A stretch of 64,000 nucleotides of DNA from Sycon ciliatum (lineage: Eukaryota > Porifera > Calcarea > Leucosolenida > Sycettidae), in NCBI RefSeq assembly GCF_964019385.1, contig NC_088643.1, forward strand, positions 74,102,965 to 74,166,964. Reading direction: 5' to 3'. Below, one piece after another: positions 1-12,000 of the stretch; the stretch's first letter is position 1; every line of letters begins with the position of its first letter. The notes below the pieces were generated by a model. It ran no database searches and had not been told where the DNA came from. It saw only the letters and a list, made by a program, of their open reading frames with translations. The translations under genes and the position numbers were made by a program.

Positions 1-203
1 GACAATCACATGTACATAGCATTGGCACTCAGATCTGACTAGACAAGCCAGTGGGTGCCATTCAGTGGACTCAGAGTGCAGATTGCCGTACATGCAGCCA
101 ATGCTACCATACCCAACAGTCCACAAGATGACAAGGCAATACCAATGACCTGCATCATCATCTAACCAGTTTGCAGCTAAGACGCTAGTCGCGCGTCACT
201 TAC

Positions 204-806
204 CTTGCCACTGAAATTGATAATTAGGAAGGCGCCGATAACAGCCATGAATGCACCTGTCCAAATCAGGGCAGAGCAACACATATCAAATACAATCAAT
301 TTGTTTCACTAGATACACAACCAGGGTGACCCATTTCCTCACCTTTGAGTTCAGCCCTGCAAGTTCATGTAACTTATGCATGCAGGAAAAATTAATATTG
401 ATAGCAGATCCTGCAGCAGAGTGAGAACAACAGCCATGACTACATTCACACACTTACACCAATAAACACGGCACATTCCAACTCCTCAAAAACTCTCATC
501 CCTTACCAAGTATGTCATCAGCATGTAATGTCTCCTTCAAGAATACGACTGCTATAGCTGCATTTGCTGTACCACGAATGGGAACACGAGAAAGACACAC
601 GGGTAAAAATGATGCTGATACTATAGCAGAGTTGTAGCTAAAGCGACCCAGTGTGATGCTACGGCGGAACGCCCTGCCAGTTCAAGCTTCACCCGTCCCC
701 CCTTTTAAAATTTTAAAAACGTCACTGCACAATGCGTGGTTTGACTTACCAACACACCTGCTCGTTTCCCTCTGCACGGATGCATGTATGCATGTGTGCA
801 TGTGTG

Positions 807-882
<76 letters not shown>

Positions 883-3800
883 CGTGGCAATAGACGAACA
901 TTAGTATGCTATACTCCTTGTGTGGAGCAATGCAGATTGTACAACCATGCACGAACGTTGCCAGCCGTCCCCTTCTCCACTGATGATTTCATGCTGGCTA
1001 TAAAACTGCTGCATACAGAGCTGAGGAATAGCCAGGGGTACGTGATTGCCAGGGGTACGTGATTGCCAGGGGTACGTGATTGCCAGGGGTACGTGATTGC
1101 CAGGGGTACGTGATTGCCAGGGGTACGTGATTGCCAGGGGTACGTGATTGCCAGGGGTACGTGATTGCCAGGGGTACGTGATTGCCAGGGGTACGTGATT
1201 GCCAGGGGTACGTGATTGCCAGGGGTACGTGATTGCCAGAGAATGTGTACACAAATGATATCCAAACCATGAAAGAAACTGTGCCACTTCTGCGAGTGAC
1301 GCTCAAATCGATCACAGCCTGGTACTGTCCAAGTTAGTACTAACAGCACCGGGAGGAGTAATGAGAACATTGTCCAGATAAAAGTGCTCTTGATCGTAAT
1401 CTGCCCCACTGTAAAGCTTGCTAAATGGCTAAAGCCCTAACTAAATTTTGTCGATGGCTTGAACGTAAATTAACAGGCTGGACCAACTAAGACGAGACAA
1501 ACGCACTTGACTGTTACAGTGCGGTGCCAGCCTACCTAAAACTGTTGTCATGCCTAGGGGCGCCACGACTGATGCTGGCGCAAAGGAATATGCTGCAAAG
1601 TTCCCAAGTTCACCGCCCACCATCAAAAGGAGGCCGACCCTGAGCAGCGGGCAAGGACAGCAAAAGAGAGAGAGAGACACACACACATACACACACAGAG
1701 ACGTAAAGAATTTCTGAGCAATAGTAGTGAACGCTACGAGTTTCATGTGCATTGCTTCACCACTGCAACGGGCAGTCAAAATCGTAGACTCGGAGTCCGG
1801 TCCATTCGAGTGCAGTATTATGACCTTTCAAAATAATACATGTACTCTATGAAGTGAAATCATGGCGACATGATTCGCAGCACATGGCCCAGCCCCACAC
1901 AATAGGAATTATAGTACACAGTGGCGGTGACAGCCACACCGTGTAAATCACCCCGCCTCCCCGCTTCATTGCAAAGTGTCCAGCTTTGCTTACAGATGCA
2001 GACGGTGCCACAAGCCAATAACATCATGGTCTCCGGCATCACAGCGTATATCACTTACCACCAAATCCAGTTACACAGGTAACTACTACGTGACTTCTCC
2101 GCACCGTCCGCATCGCGTTGCTGTTGCTGACTCGTATGGGCAAATCTCTGCAGAGTTTGTCACACGCACATAACCGTTACAGCACTCATGATATAAAGTA
2201 GAACATAGTATTAAAGCACTGGTATCTGCTAGTACTTATGACTGTAAAGCCCTACGGTAATGAGGTCATAATTATTGATTATGCTATGAATCTCATGATA
2301 CACTAACGCAACCCGGATCATAACGATGCTAAGTCTGGAATATATAAATCTATGACTTCAACCTGCTAACTTTTTACACTGAGGTGCTAGCCATGAAGTT
2401 GAAAGAAACACATTATGGTCTGTACAAAGCTGTCTTCACCAATATCTACCATCATAATAGACGAGCCATAGCTATGTTTGGAGAGCAGTCAGCTAAGAGT
2501 AAGACCCTATGGAGCACTCTGACATTGTACCATACACTACGTCTGCATGGTTTACAGAGACTCGCTCAACATATCCATAAGGACTGGCCTTCTGTGCAGC
2601 ATGGAATGGGTGGCAGCACTCAGACCAGACTGAGAGCAACACATACTAGTAATATACTCAGCCTGCCGTCCTCGACACCAGCAGACTGCAGTGTTTTCTT
2701 GCACCGTGACATGATGTGTCAGCGGATCAGTACAGGCATTGCCTGTATACGAAGTTAATTCGTGTCATGATGCAGCAGCCAAGCCAACACACCCTTGTCA
2801 TAGGCTTATACTGAGTCCTGCTCCTGACACCGACACTGACACATGCTCATGGACGACTGATAAATCCCATGCAGGAGAATCATGAACAGACATGTAGCAT
2901 ACGTACTGCTGCAGAGTGCAATGCCGTGTAGAGTCACCAGAGTGTCTCCAAAATGACTGCGGGGAGATATGATATGCACACTGTACATGCATGCTAGTTC
3001 ACTGGAACAGCTTAAAATCGACACCCCCCCCCCCCCCCCACCACCACCACCAGCCAGAAGACAGCGTGAACTGGCGAGCCCTCGACAGTGCCTCACCTGT
3101 GCGTTCATAGATACGCTGATCAGAAGGTTTCCGCCTACTGCAACGGCTGAGCCGATAAGAACCGCCTGGGCAGAGTAAAGAACGAAGACGACAAGACTGG
3201 GAACGGCAGGTAAGGTGCACACGACTGCTGGACCAGTCAGCATCACAAGCCACCCGCTCCCCTGGCCACCAAGGCCCCCACACCGAGATGGGTAAGTCAC
3301 ACGCATCATTCTCTTATCACTGAAATCCCTTGCATGATGCATAGGTAAGTCCTGGAGGTCAGGGCACTGCGGCAGTGTGAGATATTGGGGACTGTGTTCA
3401 CGGGACATGAGAACTGCACAATATAGATTACATGTAACTGCAATACTAGGTTAGACTAGAATGGCATACGAGCACATGTAGCTGGTTTGATGCATTCCAG
3501 CGATCATCAGCAACGGCATTGGGTGAATGCCAAATGCAGCTACAGAGCCTTTCGCCTCCGTTGTATGCGTATCTGGTTTGGCTATGTCTCCCACCATGGT
3601 TGATTGACACTGGATTTGCAGGGACCTTCTTACAAGGAAGCGTGCCAGGTTCAAGATCAAGCGGCCGACCACTGATGACTTGGGTGCACAACATCATGGG
3701 CTGGACTTGCCATTCACCGCATGCTCTTGCTCACATCGCTCATGATAGAATTGAATATAGGTCTCTTGTTCATGATTTTGTTTTCCGACTTGATTGACAC

Positions 3801-4721
3801 CCCTATGATCACTTCTGGTTATGGGTCATACTGTAACTTATACACACATGTACATGCGTGTGCCATTTCAACAGCAGACACCTTTTTGCACTGGCTTACA
3901 AGTGCAAAATGAGTAGGAGTCAAATGCGTATCCGTTATCCTCCCGGCTCGAGGATTTGTATGAGCTCTGTAGCTGTAGCTTGTTTACAAGAGTGGATGAC
4001 TCTTCATTTGCCGGCCGCTCCGAATGGGATTCGTCTCGTACTCCGGGCTTTCGTCGTGAAATGTGAACGTCTCTAGTTATAAATTATAACCAGAAAGTGG
4101 CTCGGGTCTGCACCGAAGTACTCATCTCGTAGGGCTCCTGGCCGTAACATTCTACACTGTTACTCTACTTGTTGTTGGTTTGACAGCATGAAACAAAGGT
4201 GGAGGACACCGTGTTCGGAAACAGTGACCTTGCTACACACCGGCATCCACACAGTTGGCAGAGCCCCGGTCTGTTGAGACCATCTACCAACCGTGTGGAT
4301 GCCGGTTTGTAGAAAGGTCACTGTTTCCGAACACGGTGTCCTCCACCTTGCTTGCTTCGTGCTGTCAAACCAACAACATGTGTGAACTAAAACAAGGTTT
4401 ATCTAATAGTACTGTTACTGTACTTCCAATGGCACATTGCTGGGTTTTCCTACAATCAATAAGTTTATTATGGCACATGATAGTACAAGTACGCAGCTCG
4501 CTGATCAATGATTCATTATGTAGTAGATCTAGCTCCATGTCATCAATTAATATTAGTTTTAGCACTGTACGTGCATACGTGTTACAATATTTTACCTCCG
4601 CATGCGACATACCAGCCATTGCTGGGTCCGCTGCTAGGCTGTGAGGATCATACACACTTGGTTGGTCAGTGCTGGCGTTCGCCATTGCAGTAGTTTTGAA
4701 GCTCTCCGATGTGTCCATCAT
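204..4721 (-). CDS. NIPAL: NIPA-like magnesium transporter (NIPAL/SLC57 family), partial, six exons seen
   Basis: Predicted multi-pass membrane magnesium transporter. Exons on the minus strand that join in phase are 4721-4596, 3165-3097, 2147-2059, 1639-1536, 566-507 and 256-204; each donor begins GT and each acceptor ends AG. Exon 1 (42 codons, with Met at 4721 or 4718) is a soluble N-terminus. Exon 2 gives the first membrane segment (AVLIGSAVAVGGNLLISVSM) followed by NAQRFAH, which matches the N-L-Q-K-Y-x-H motif of NIPAL2/3 rather than NIPA1/2. Exons 3-4 give YLCNWIWWVGLLLMVGGELG and NFAAYSFAPASVVAPLG, the family signature. Exon 5 reads AVVFLKETLHADDILG and exon 6 AFMAVIGAFLIINFSGK. The last visible donor is at 203, so the remaining membrane helices and the stop lie beyond base 1. 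Exon 1 is assigned from phase and position only and is the least certain. Family membership is clear; the exact paralogue is not. Confidence 0.85.
809..879. repeat. (TG)n microsatellite
   Basis: An uninterrupted TG dinucleotide run of about 70 bp in an intron of the NIPA-like gene. It produces cysteine-valine or threonine-histidine open frames on both strands that are not genes. Confidence 0.95.
1032..1239. repeat. 17-bp minisatellite, about 12 copies
   Basis: Perfect tandem copies of CCAGGGGTACGTGATTG in the intron between the NIPA-like exons at 1639-1536 and 566-507. Since 17 is not a multiple of three, the array stays open in all minus frames and creates artefactual open frames of 100-166 codons. 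The copies are essentially identical, so the array expanded or was homogenised recently. Confidence 0.95.
4171..4377. mobile_element. Foldback (MITE-like) element in NIPA-like intron 1
   Basis: About 207 bp forming a long, nearly perfect hairpin. The arm at 4171-4187 (GTTGTTGGTTTGACAGC) is the reverse complement of 4361-4377, the arm at about 4198-4231 matches 4314-4347, and the inner arm around 4240-4258 pairs with 4288-4306. No coding capacity is seen and no clear target duplication was found. It looks like a short non-autonomous inverted-repeat transposon of unknown superfamily. Confidence 0.75.
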
Positions 4722-5390
4722 GGCATGGCGCCGCTACAGTTCAGCCCATGCACAGCCCTGCTTGAGAGCCCGCAATAATGGCAAGGTTCCAAATAATTGG
4801 CAACTGGAGTCTGAACTGTCACCTAATATTTACCCTATTCGTTCAGAAAATCATTTCTTCACGGACGATCTTTCATCAAAACACAGCTGGGAGATGGAAG
4901 CCAGCGGAAACAACCGCTCGATGGTAAGGACACAACAAGGCAGAGTAGATCTACCTCGTGACGCTACACGATACAATGATTCTCACCTTCCTGAACGCCT
5001 TCCGGAAAAATATGATTCGCTTCGCTAGCCAGTTGTTTGAGCCGGCCGGTACGATACGAGCACTACAGTCATGCACTAGCCACTACTGTACTAACTCTGT
5101 AGTACTGTACTGTAGTCTGCAGTACTCGCTATGGTCTGGACCTGGTTAAATATCCGGCCCGGTTGGACTGGTGCAAGTACTGGTACCCTGATCAGGACAC
5201 CGCCCGGATTCCCCCGGCCGGAGGGAGTCCGGACTCTTGAACCAGCAGCTAGCTAGCTACAGACCAGTACAGAATACAGGTCAGTACAGTAGTCCACTCC
5301 TTGAGCATGGCTTCTCAGGTGCCCTGCATGATCGTCCCTACATCGGGCTAATGGTGGTGGTGGGGGGGGGGGGGGCTAGTATAGGGTATA

Positions 5391-5851
5391 TGGCTACTCA
5401 TGCTGCCCTCTGTTGCCCCGGCATGCGTTCAACCAGATACAACAGCAACTCGTAACAGTATGAGACCAAGAACTTTCTCCTCTGAGATAAAACTGCAAGA
5501 ACACAAACTGTAAACTGCTTCCTACAGTTCAAAACTGACAACTAAAAAACTTCAAAGGCATGGAAGTATACATTCTAGAATGACGAAAGCGAGAGCGCAA
5601 TCGCAGCCCGCGAGTATCCACAGGACTGTGCACAAATGCAAAGACGAGTGAATATATTACGACTAGATAGCATGGAGACAGCACATGCATCAAACGATAC
5701 GCTACTTGAATCTCAGACAATGCAAAGGTTGAGACTGGCCTGCGGTCAATACATCAGGCGCCAGCAGCATGCACTAGAATAAAAGAAATGAAACCTGAGT
5801 ACAATGAAAGGTCATGCAAGATTCACCACAAGCTGGGAATATTCCAGAACA
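5391..5851 (-). repeat. 3' LTR of the BEL/Pao element
   Basis: A 461-bp copy identical to 12171-12630 except for one extra A near 5715. It is bounded by TG/CA ends and the GTATA duplication. Confidence 0.93.
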
Positions 5852-5863
5852 TATCCCCCTTCA
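5852..5863 (-). promoter_or_regulatory. Polypurine tract of the BEL/Pao element
   Basis: On the element strand, GAAGGGGGATA immediately precedes the 3' LTR start (TGTTCTGG). This is the expected place and composition for the plus-strand DNA primer. Confidence 0.7.
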
Positions 5864-5943
5864 CTCACGAGCACAGGGTCAGCAAACAAACTGTGACGAG
5901 TGAGTACTACTACGGTACTGTATGATGAAAGAAAAACTTCATA

Positions 5944-5947
<4 letters not shown>

Positions 5948-6027
<80 letters not shown>
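5948..6027. repeat. (AG)n microsatellite
   Basis: An uninterrupted AG run of about 78 bp inside the BEL/Pao element, between its stop codon (6074) and the polypurine tract. Confidence 0.95.
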
Positions 6028-6029
<2 letters not shown>

Positions 6030-6073
6030 TGTCACAGGGCTGCCTGTAGCACTTCAGATACACAAGGCACAAA

Positions 6074-9000
6074 CTACTCGGTGTCCAGAATAGGTACTAG
6101 ATGGTGGATAGACCGTCGGTAGATCTTGTCGCCGATCTTAATATCCACTACTCGGACGAGCTTGTCTGCACCAGGATGCACTGCTGTGACTCTACCCATG
6201 GGCCATGTTCCACGGGGAGTGTTTGATGTAAGACACAGCATGATGTCACCTACGGCTACATTGCGACCTTGACGTTGCCACTTACGACGGACATTCAACA
6301 AGGGAACATACTCATCTCGCCACCTGTTCCACACGTCTGCTACAAGCCGCTGAACATACAACCAACGTTTGCGTGGGTCTCTGCTGGGGTGCTCGTCTGC
6401 TTTCACTTCCAGAGCCATTGGTGGGTCGAGTCGTCCGACGAGGAAATGTGCTGGTGTTAGAGGCTGCAAATCAGCTGCATCGGCACTTACGACTGTCAGC
6501 GGGCGCGAGTTCATCATGTCCTCAACCTGGCACATGGCAGTCACTAACTCTTCATCTGTGACGTCCGCTTTCCCAAGTACTGCTTTGAGTCCGCGCTTAG
6601 CCGTCTTGATGAGGGATTCGAATACGCCGCCGAAATGTGGTGCTCTAGGTGGGTTGAAGCGCCATCGCACGCCATCACTGACCAGTCGCTTCTCGATCTT
6701 CTCCTTGTCCATGGCCCGGACGGCCTCACGGAGTTCTCGCTCCGCGGCAGTGAAGTTGGTCCCGTTGTCGCTGACCATTTCAAGCGGGACACCACGGCGC
6801 TTTGTGAATCTCTCAAATGCTAACAGGAATGACTCAGTGGAGAGGCCATATGATACCTCTAGGTGACAGGCACGAGTCTCAAGGCAAGTGAACAGGCACA
6901 GGTACCGCTTAGCCTGCGTCTTACCTCGGCCCTGCTTGGTCAGGAAGGGACCCGCGTAATCAACTCCTGTACGGCTGAACGGTTTCAACGAGCCTGCAAC
7001 TCGGAAGTCTGGAATCTGGCCCATCATCTGGGACGCTGGCTCCGCACGGTTCTTACGGCAAGTGACGCAGTTGCTTCGAACGGCCTTGACTGTTGATGTT
7101 CCGTGAACAATCCAGTAGCGTTGTCGCAGATTGGCCAGAAGATGCTGTGGCCCAACTGCATGGAAGCACCGATGATCTTCCTGTTCGATTATCAGCTGGG
7201 TTACTCGGTGCTTTGCTGGTAGGATGACTGGGTGGCGTACGCCACTTGGCATGTTCTTTGTAGCTTGCAATCGACCTCCTACCGTCATCAGGGGTGACTC
7301 TGTTGCACTATCGAACTGGGGACAGAGAGGTGCCAGAGGGTCCGATTTCAACATCGGTTGCCTAGACTGTAGACGATGGTATGCTGTACCATGGCAATCC
7401 TTCTGGGCAGTTGCAATCCAGTGCCGCTCTGCTACTGATACTTCGTCAGTGCTGAGAACTGGAACACTGATGGAGCGGGTGCCGCCAAACTGTACTGGCA
7501 CTCTCACTGGCGTGCTGGACTGGCTGTCCGATGCGGCATCCCCCTTCGTGGACTTGCTGTCACTGACTGCCTGCCGACAGTTTGCCACAAATCGCTTGCA
7601 CCATGCTGTCACGCGTACCAGTCGCGACCATGTGCTAAAGCGACCCAGGATCTCGGAGGGTGGAGGGACGACTGCAACTAGCGCCGTCTTGAGCTGACCA
7701 GGCAGCGAGGATGTGCTGACTTCCTTCATCTGAGGCCACTCATCTGGCTGCTGGCGAAGAAACTGTGGACCGGACCACCACACTGCGTCACGGCACAGTA
7801 ATGCAGCAGACAAACCACGAGTACCTTTGTCTGCAGGGTTGTTCTTTCCGGGAACATGTCGCCACTGGTGTGCTCTCGTTGAGGTCTGGAGCTCAGAGAT
7901 TCGGTTGCCAATGTCCACTTTGTAGCGCCGGCTGTGGCTTTGGACCCAGCCCAAGACGTTCATCGAGTCCGTCCAAAATGTGTGAGCTGACACTGGGATA
8001 CCGATGGATTCAGCGACGAGATGACTAACGCGAACGCCAAGCACAGCTGCTCTCAGTTCAAGCTGCGGGATCGTCTGTCGCCTCACTGGTGCCGGCTTCG
8101 CTTTCGACATCGCTAGCGTTATTCGGGTGGTACCGTCTGGGTAGCTGGCTCTGACATACACAGCGGCTGCTATCGCCCGATCTGAGGCGTCGGAGAAGCA
8201 GTGCACGGAAAGACTGGCGTCTTCGGATGGCTGTTGTGGATCCTTGAAACAGCGGCTGATCTCCAGGTTACTCAGGTCTGGGAGGCCTTGGAACCAACCC
8301 CGCCACTTGACGACTTGTTCCTTTGGCAGCAGGTCGTCCCATCCCTGTCCCAGCAACCAGGCATCCTGCAGGAGTACCTTAGCCGTGATGACGTATGGCG
8401 AGATCAGGCCACGCGGATCGAATATGGAGGCCAGGCCGCGCAACACAGAGCGTCGGGTGAATGTCGTGATGTCCTTCATTTGATGCTGGAAGGTGAAGGC
8501 ATCCTTCTCGGCGTTCCAACTGACGCCGAGAGTCTTGACAGTTGGGAGGCTGGTGTCACTGTCCACATCTCGGACGACATCAGGTGACCTATCTTCCTCT
8601 GGTATGGTGTTCATCACTTCAGCTTTGTTCGACAGCCATTTTCGCATGTGAAAACCGCCCTTGGCAAGTAGTTGCTGCGTTTGCTCTCTGGCCTGGATGG
8701 CACGCTGTGTGGATGGTAGTGATGACAGCATGTCGTCAACGTAGAGGTCTTTGCTTAGGCACTGCACGACGTCAGAGTCGTACTCATCACCGTGGTGCTT
8801 GATGACCTCTTTCACCGCTCGTCCTGCCAGATACGGTGACGCCTTAGCGCCGAAGAGCACACGGGTGAACTGATACACCTGCACTTGGCCATTGTCATCA
8901 TACCACAGAAAGCGATGATAGCGCTGGTCACGTTCCGCCAGTTTGACTTGGAGGAACATCTCCGACACATCACCAACAAGCGCAACTGGTTCCAGTGAGA

Positions 9001-12000
9001 ATCGGATCAACACACTGGTCATGTCGTTTTGAAGTGCAGGACCTGTAAACATCTCATCGTTGATGGAGTGTCCATCCCAGCGGGCTGCACCGTCAAATAC
9101 TATTCTCACTTTTGACGTGGATTTATCTGAGCGTACTACCGGGAAATGGGGTAGGTACCACTGGTCGTTGCCGTCTTTGGCTATCTCATCCGGGTCCACG
9201 CGTCTCACGTAACCCTTGGCAATATGTTTCTGCATAACGTCAGAGTACTGCTGCTTCACGGCTGGCCGTGACTGTAGCGAGCGTTGTAGACTGCGGAGCC
9301 GCTGCTCAGCCTGAGCTCTGTTGGACCTGACACGTGGCTTACCGCTGTCATTGACCCATGGGATTCGGACAGTTACCCGGTTGCCGTTGCAGCTGATTGA
9401 TTGGCTCGTGAGCTCCTCGGCTCTTCTGTCATCGGGTGAAGGCGTCTCCTCTAGTGGGTTATCTGTGCCCGCCGACTCATCTCGCCAGAACTTCTCTACT
9501 AGCTCGGTCAGCCCATCAGTTAGCACTGTGTCAGTAGCTGGTGTAGTAGCTGTGATTGCACGAGTGGTGTCGACTCCTGTACCAATGCACACCCACCCGA
9601 GAGGAGTTCGTCGAGCAATGGGCGCTCTTGCTGTTTCTGCTCGCCGTTCTTCTAGAGTAGCATGAAGCTCGATGGCATTCAGGCCGATAAGCGCGTCGAT
9701 CTGACTGCCCTTGATGGATGGGAAGTCAATATCACTAAGATGCGGCCAGCTGCTCTTGTGCTGATTCCAGTTCACTGCCGGTAATGACACGGTGACGGTG
9801 GGCAGAACCCAAGCTTCAAGCTTGTTCATGGTCTTGTCGCCCAGAGCCGCCACTTGGATCTGTACATGCTCACGTCTTGCTGCGGTCTGCTTGCCGCCTA
9901 CTCCGGAAGTGACGAGCTGCCGCTTGGGTCCACGCACATTGAGGGCTGTTGCCACGGACTGCTGGACATAACTCGTGGACGATGCTGGGTCCAGGAGTGC
10001 ATTACCTTGGAGGCTCACACCATTGTGTCGGAATACAACAGGCACAACCATGAATGACTCGCCACTGTCAATCTCTGGCTGATGACTTGCGCAATGTGTT
10101 GTAGCAATCTTGGCAGGACCGCCACTGCTGGCCGAAGCTGCGTTGGCCTTGATTGCGGCATTTGATGGGTCTGCAGCGGAATCCGAGCGTCGGATGTTGT
10201 AGTGTAGCATGTCATGATGCGTGCGGCTGCACTTTGAACAGGGTTGCCTGGTACAAGTCTTTGCGCGATGATTGAGACCGAAGCATAGGGCGCAGACATC
10301 TGGCTTGGACTTGATGACTTTCCATCGGTCCCTGACCTCCATCTTAATGAAATCGGGGCAGCGGTGGAGCTGATGCGCCTTGCCACACGAGGGGCAGCTT
10401 CTGTCGGCACCTGCATCCTTGCTAGTTGCCACAAATGTTCGTTCAGACTTTGTAGCACTCTGCTTCGACCATGATCTTGCTGGTGCTGGTGCTGAGGCAG
10501 TGACTTCTGTCGACCGGAGTCGTTCATCGGCACGGCGTAGTGTGTTGACGCGTCTGAGGAGCCACTGTGTTAGCTGGTAAATATCACAGTCAGCATCGTC
10601 ATACTTCTCCATGTACCTAAGCAACAGCGATTTCGGCAACTTCTGCGTAACCGATAGGTACAACTCACGGCCCGGTGTTACTGCACACATCTCCATATTC
10701 ATGAGCATCGTCCGGAGTCTGAGGACAAACTTGGCAAAGTTGTCGTCTGACTCTTTTAGCTTCGGCCACTGCAAAATCTCCTTCTCTTGGCGCTCAACAG
10801 TGCGATTGTCGCCGCCATACCATGCATCTAGCTCCCTAAGGATGGTGTGGTAGGCTCCTGGACCGTCAAGCACGCCATCAACAAGGTCGCTGGCCGTGCC
10901 ATGCATGAGACACTCACGCAGTTGCGCAAGTTTGTACGCTTCAGTCGTTAGTGGATCTTCGTCAACAACGCGGCGAAAGTTCTGCTTCCACCGGTCGTAG
11001 TCACTAGTCTTGCCAGAGAACTTTGGTAGCTCCAGTGGCTTCACGTGAAAGCTGAAACTAGCAGGGTGTAGTGTCTGCAGTTGAGGTGGATAGGGCATGA
11101 AGGACTCTGCTTGCGGGTTTAGCACCTGCTTGGAGTGTTCTTGCACTGCCACTGGTGTTGGTTGCTGCTGTTTGGCCACTGCTGTATGCTTCTGTGGTGT
11201 ATGCCATGGTGGTGTTGCATTCAGCATTGATACTGCCTTCTTGTTACTGCCAGGCAGTCTTGATTGTACTGCTGCACTGCGTATTGCTGGCTGTACAGGC
11301 ACTGCATTACTAGCTGCCTGTATGGACACTGTAGTACGTCCTACAGCCACAGGCGCACCACTGGCCATTGACTTCTTGGCTGGCACTACTGACAGCACTG
11401 TACTGGTCACAGACTTTTGAGCGGGCGCGCGCATGAATGCTTGCGCCACTGGCCCCAGGGCAGGCACGCCAAACGCATTGACACTACATGTACTTGACTG
11501 AGCTGGGCTGTCTTCCGCCACACCTAATACAGCCTCAGGTTGTGTGGGCGCATTCACAGTACGAAACGTACCTTGCAAACTCCTTGGCTTGCCGGGGTCG
11601 CGTTGTCCGTTCACTCCACCGACATCACTCATCGTTCTGAAGTGCTCACGCGGTGGTAATACGAATTTTCGACCAGGTCCGGCCAACTTGTCGTGCTCAG
11701 CAAGACTCTTGGCAGTCAATATTGCCCTGCCACTGGATGCAGCGTTTCCAGTCTCTGATTTGCGAGACGACACTTTGCTCCCTGACCCGGATCGTAGTGC
11801 AGCTGCAGATTCAGCCTCGGCTCTTCGAACCTCCAGTTCCCTCTGCACCAAACTTGTCTCACGAGCCAACTTGCGTGTCTCGGCTTCCTCCTCCAGCTCA
11901 GCGATTTGCCTTGCAGCCTCAAGTTCTACACGAAGCATCTCTGCACGAAGTGACGCCTGCGACGCAGCAGTTCCTGAAACTTTCGAGGGCGCATGTCCTG

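Noticed and set aside
1032-1239. CRISPR-like array
   Set aside because: The 17-bp units are directly contiguous without spacers; this is a minisatellite in an intron of an animal gene.
653-1409. Open frames over the (TG)n and 17-bp repeats on both strands
   Set aside because: They arise from simple repeats that stay open in several frames and have no start context or homology.
4669-5028. 119-codon plus-strand frame
   Set aside because: It overlaps the first NIPA-like exon on the other strand and has no recognisable domain; the minus-strand exon fits by phase and motif.
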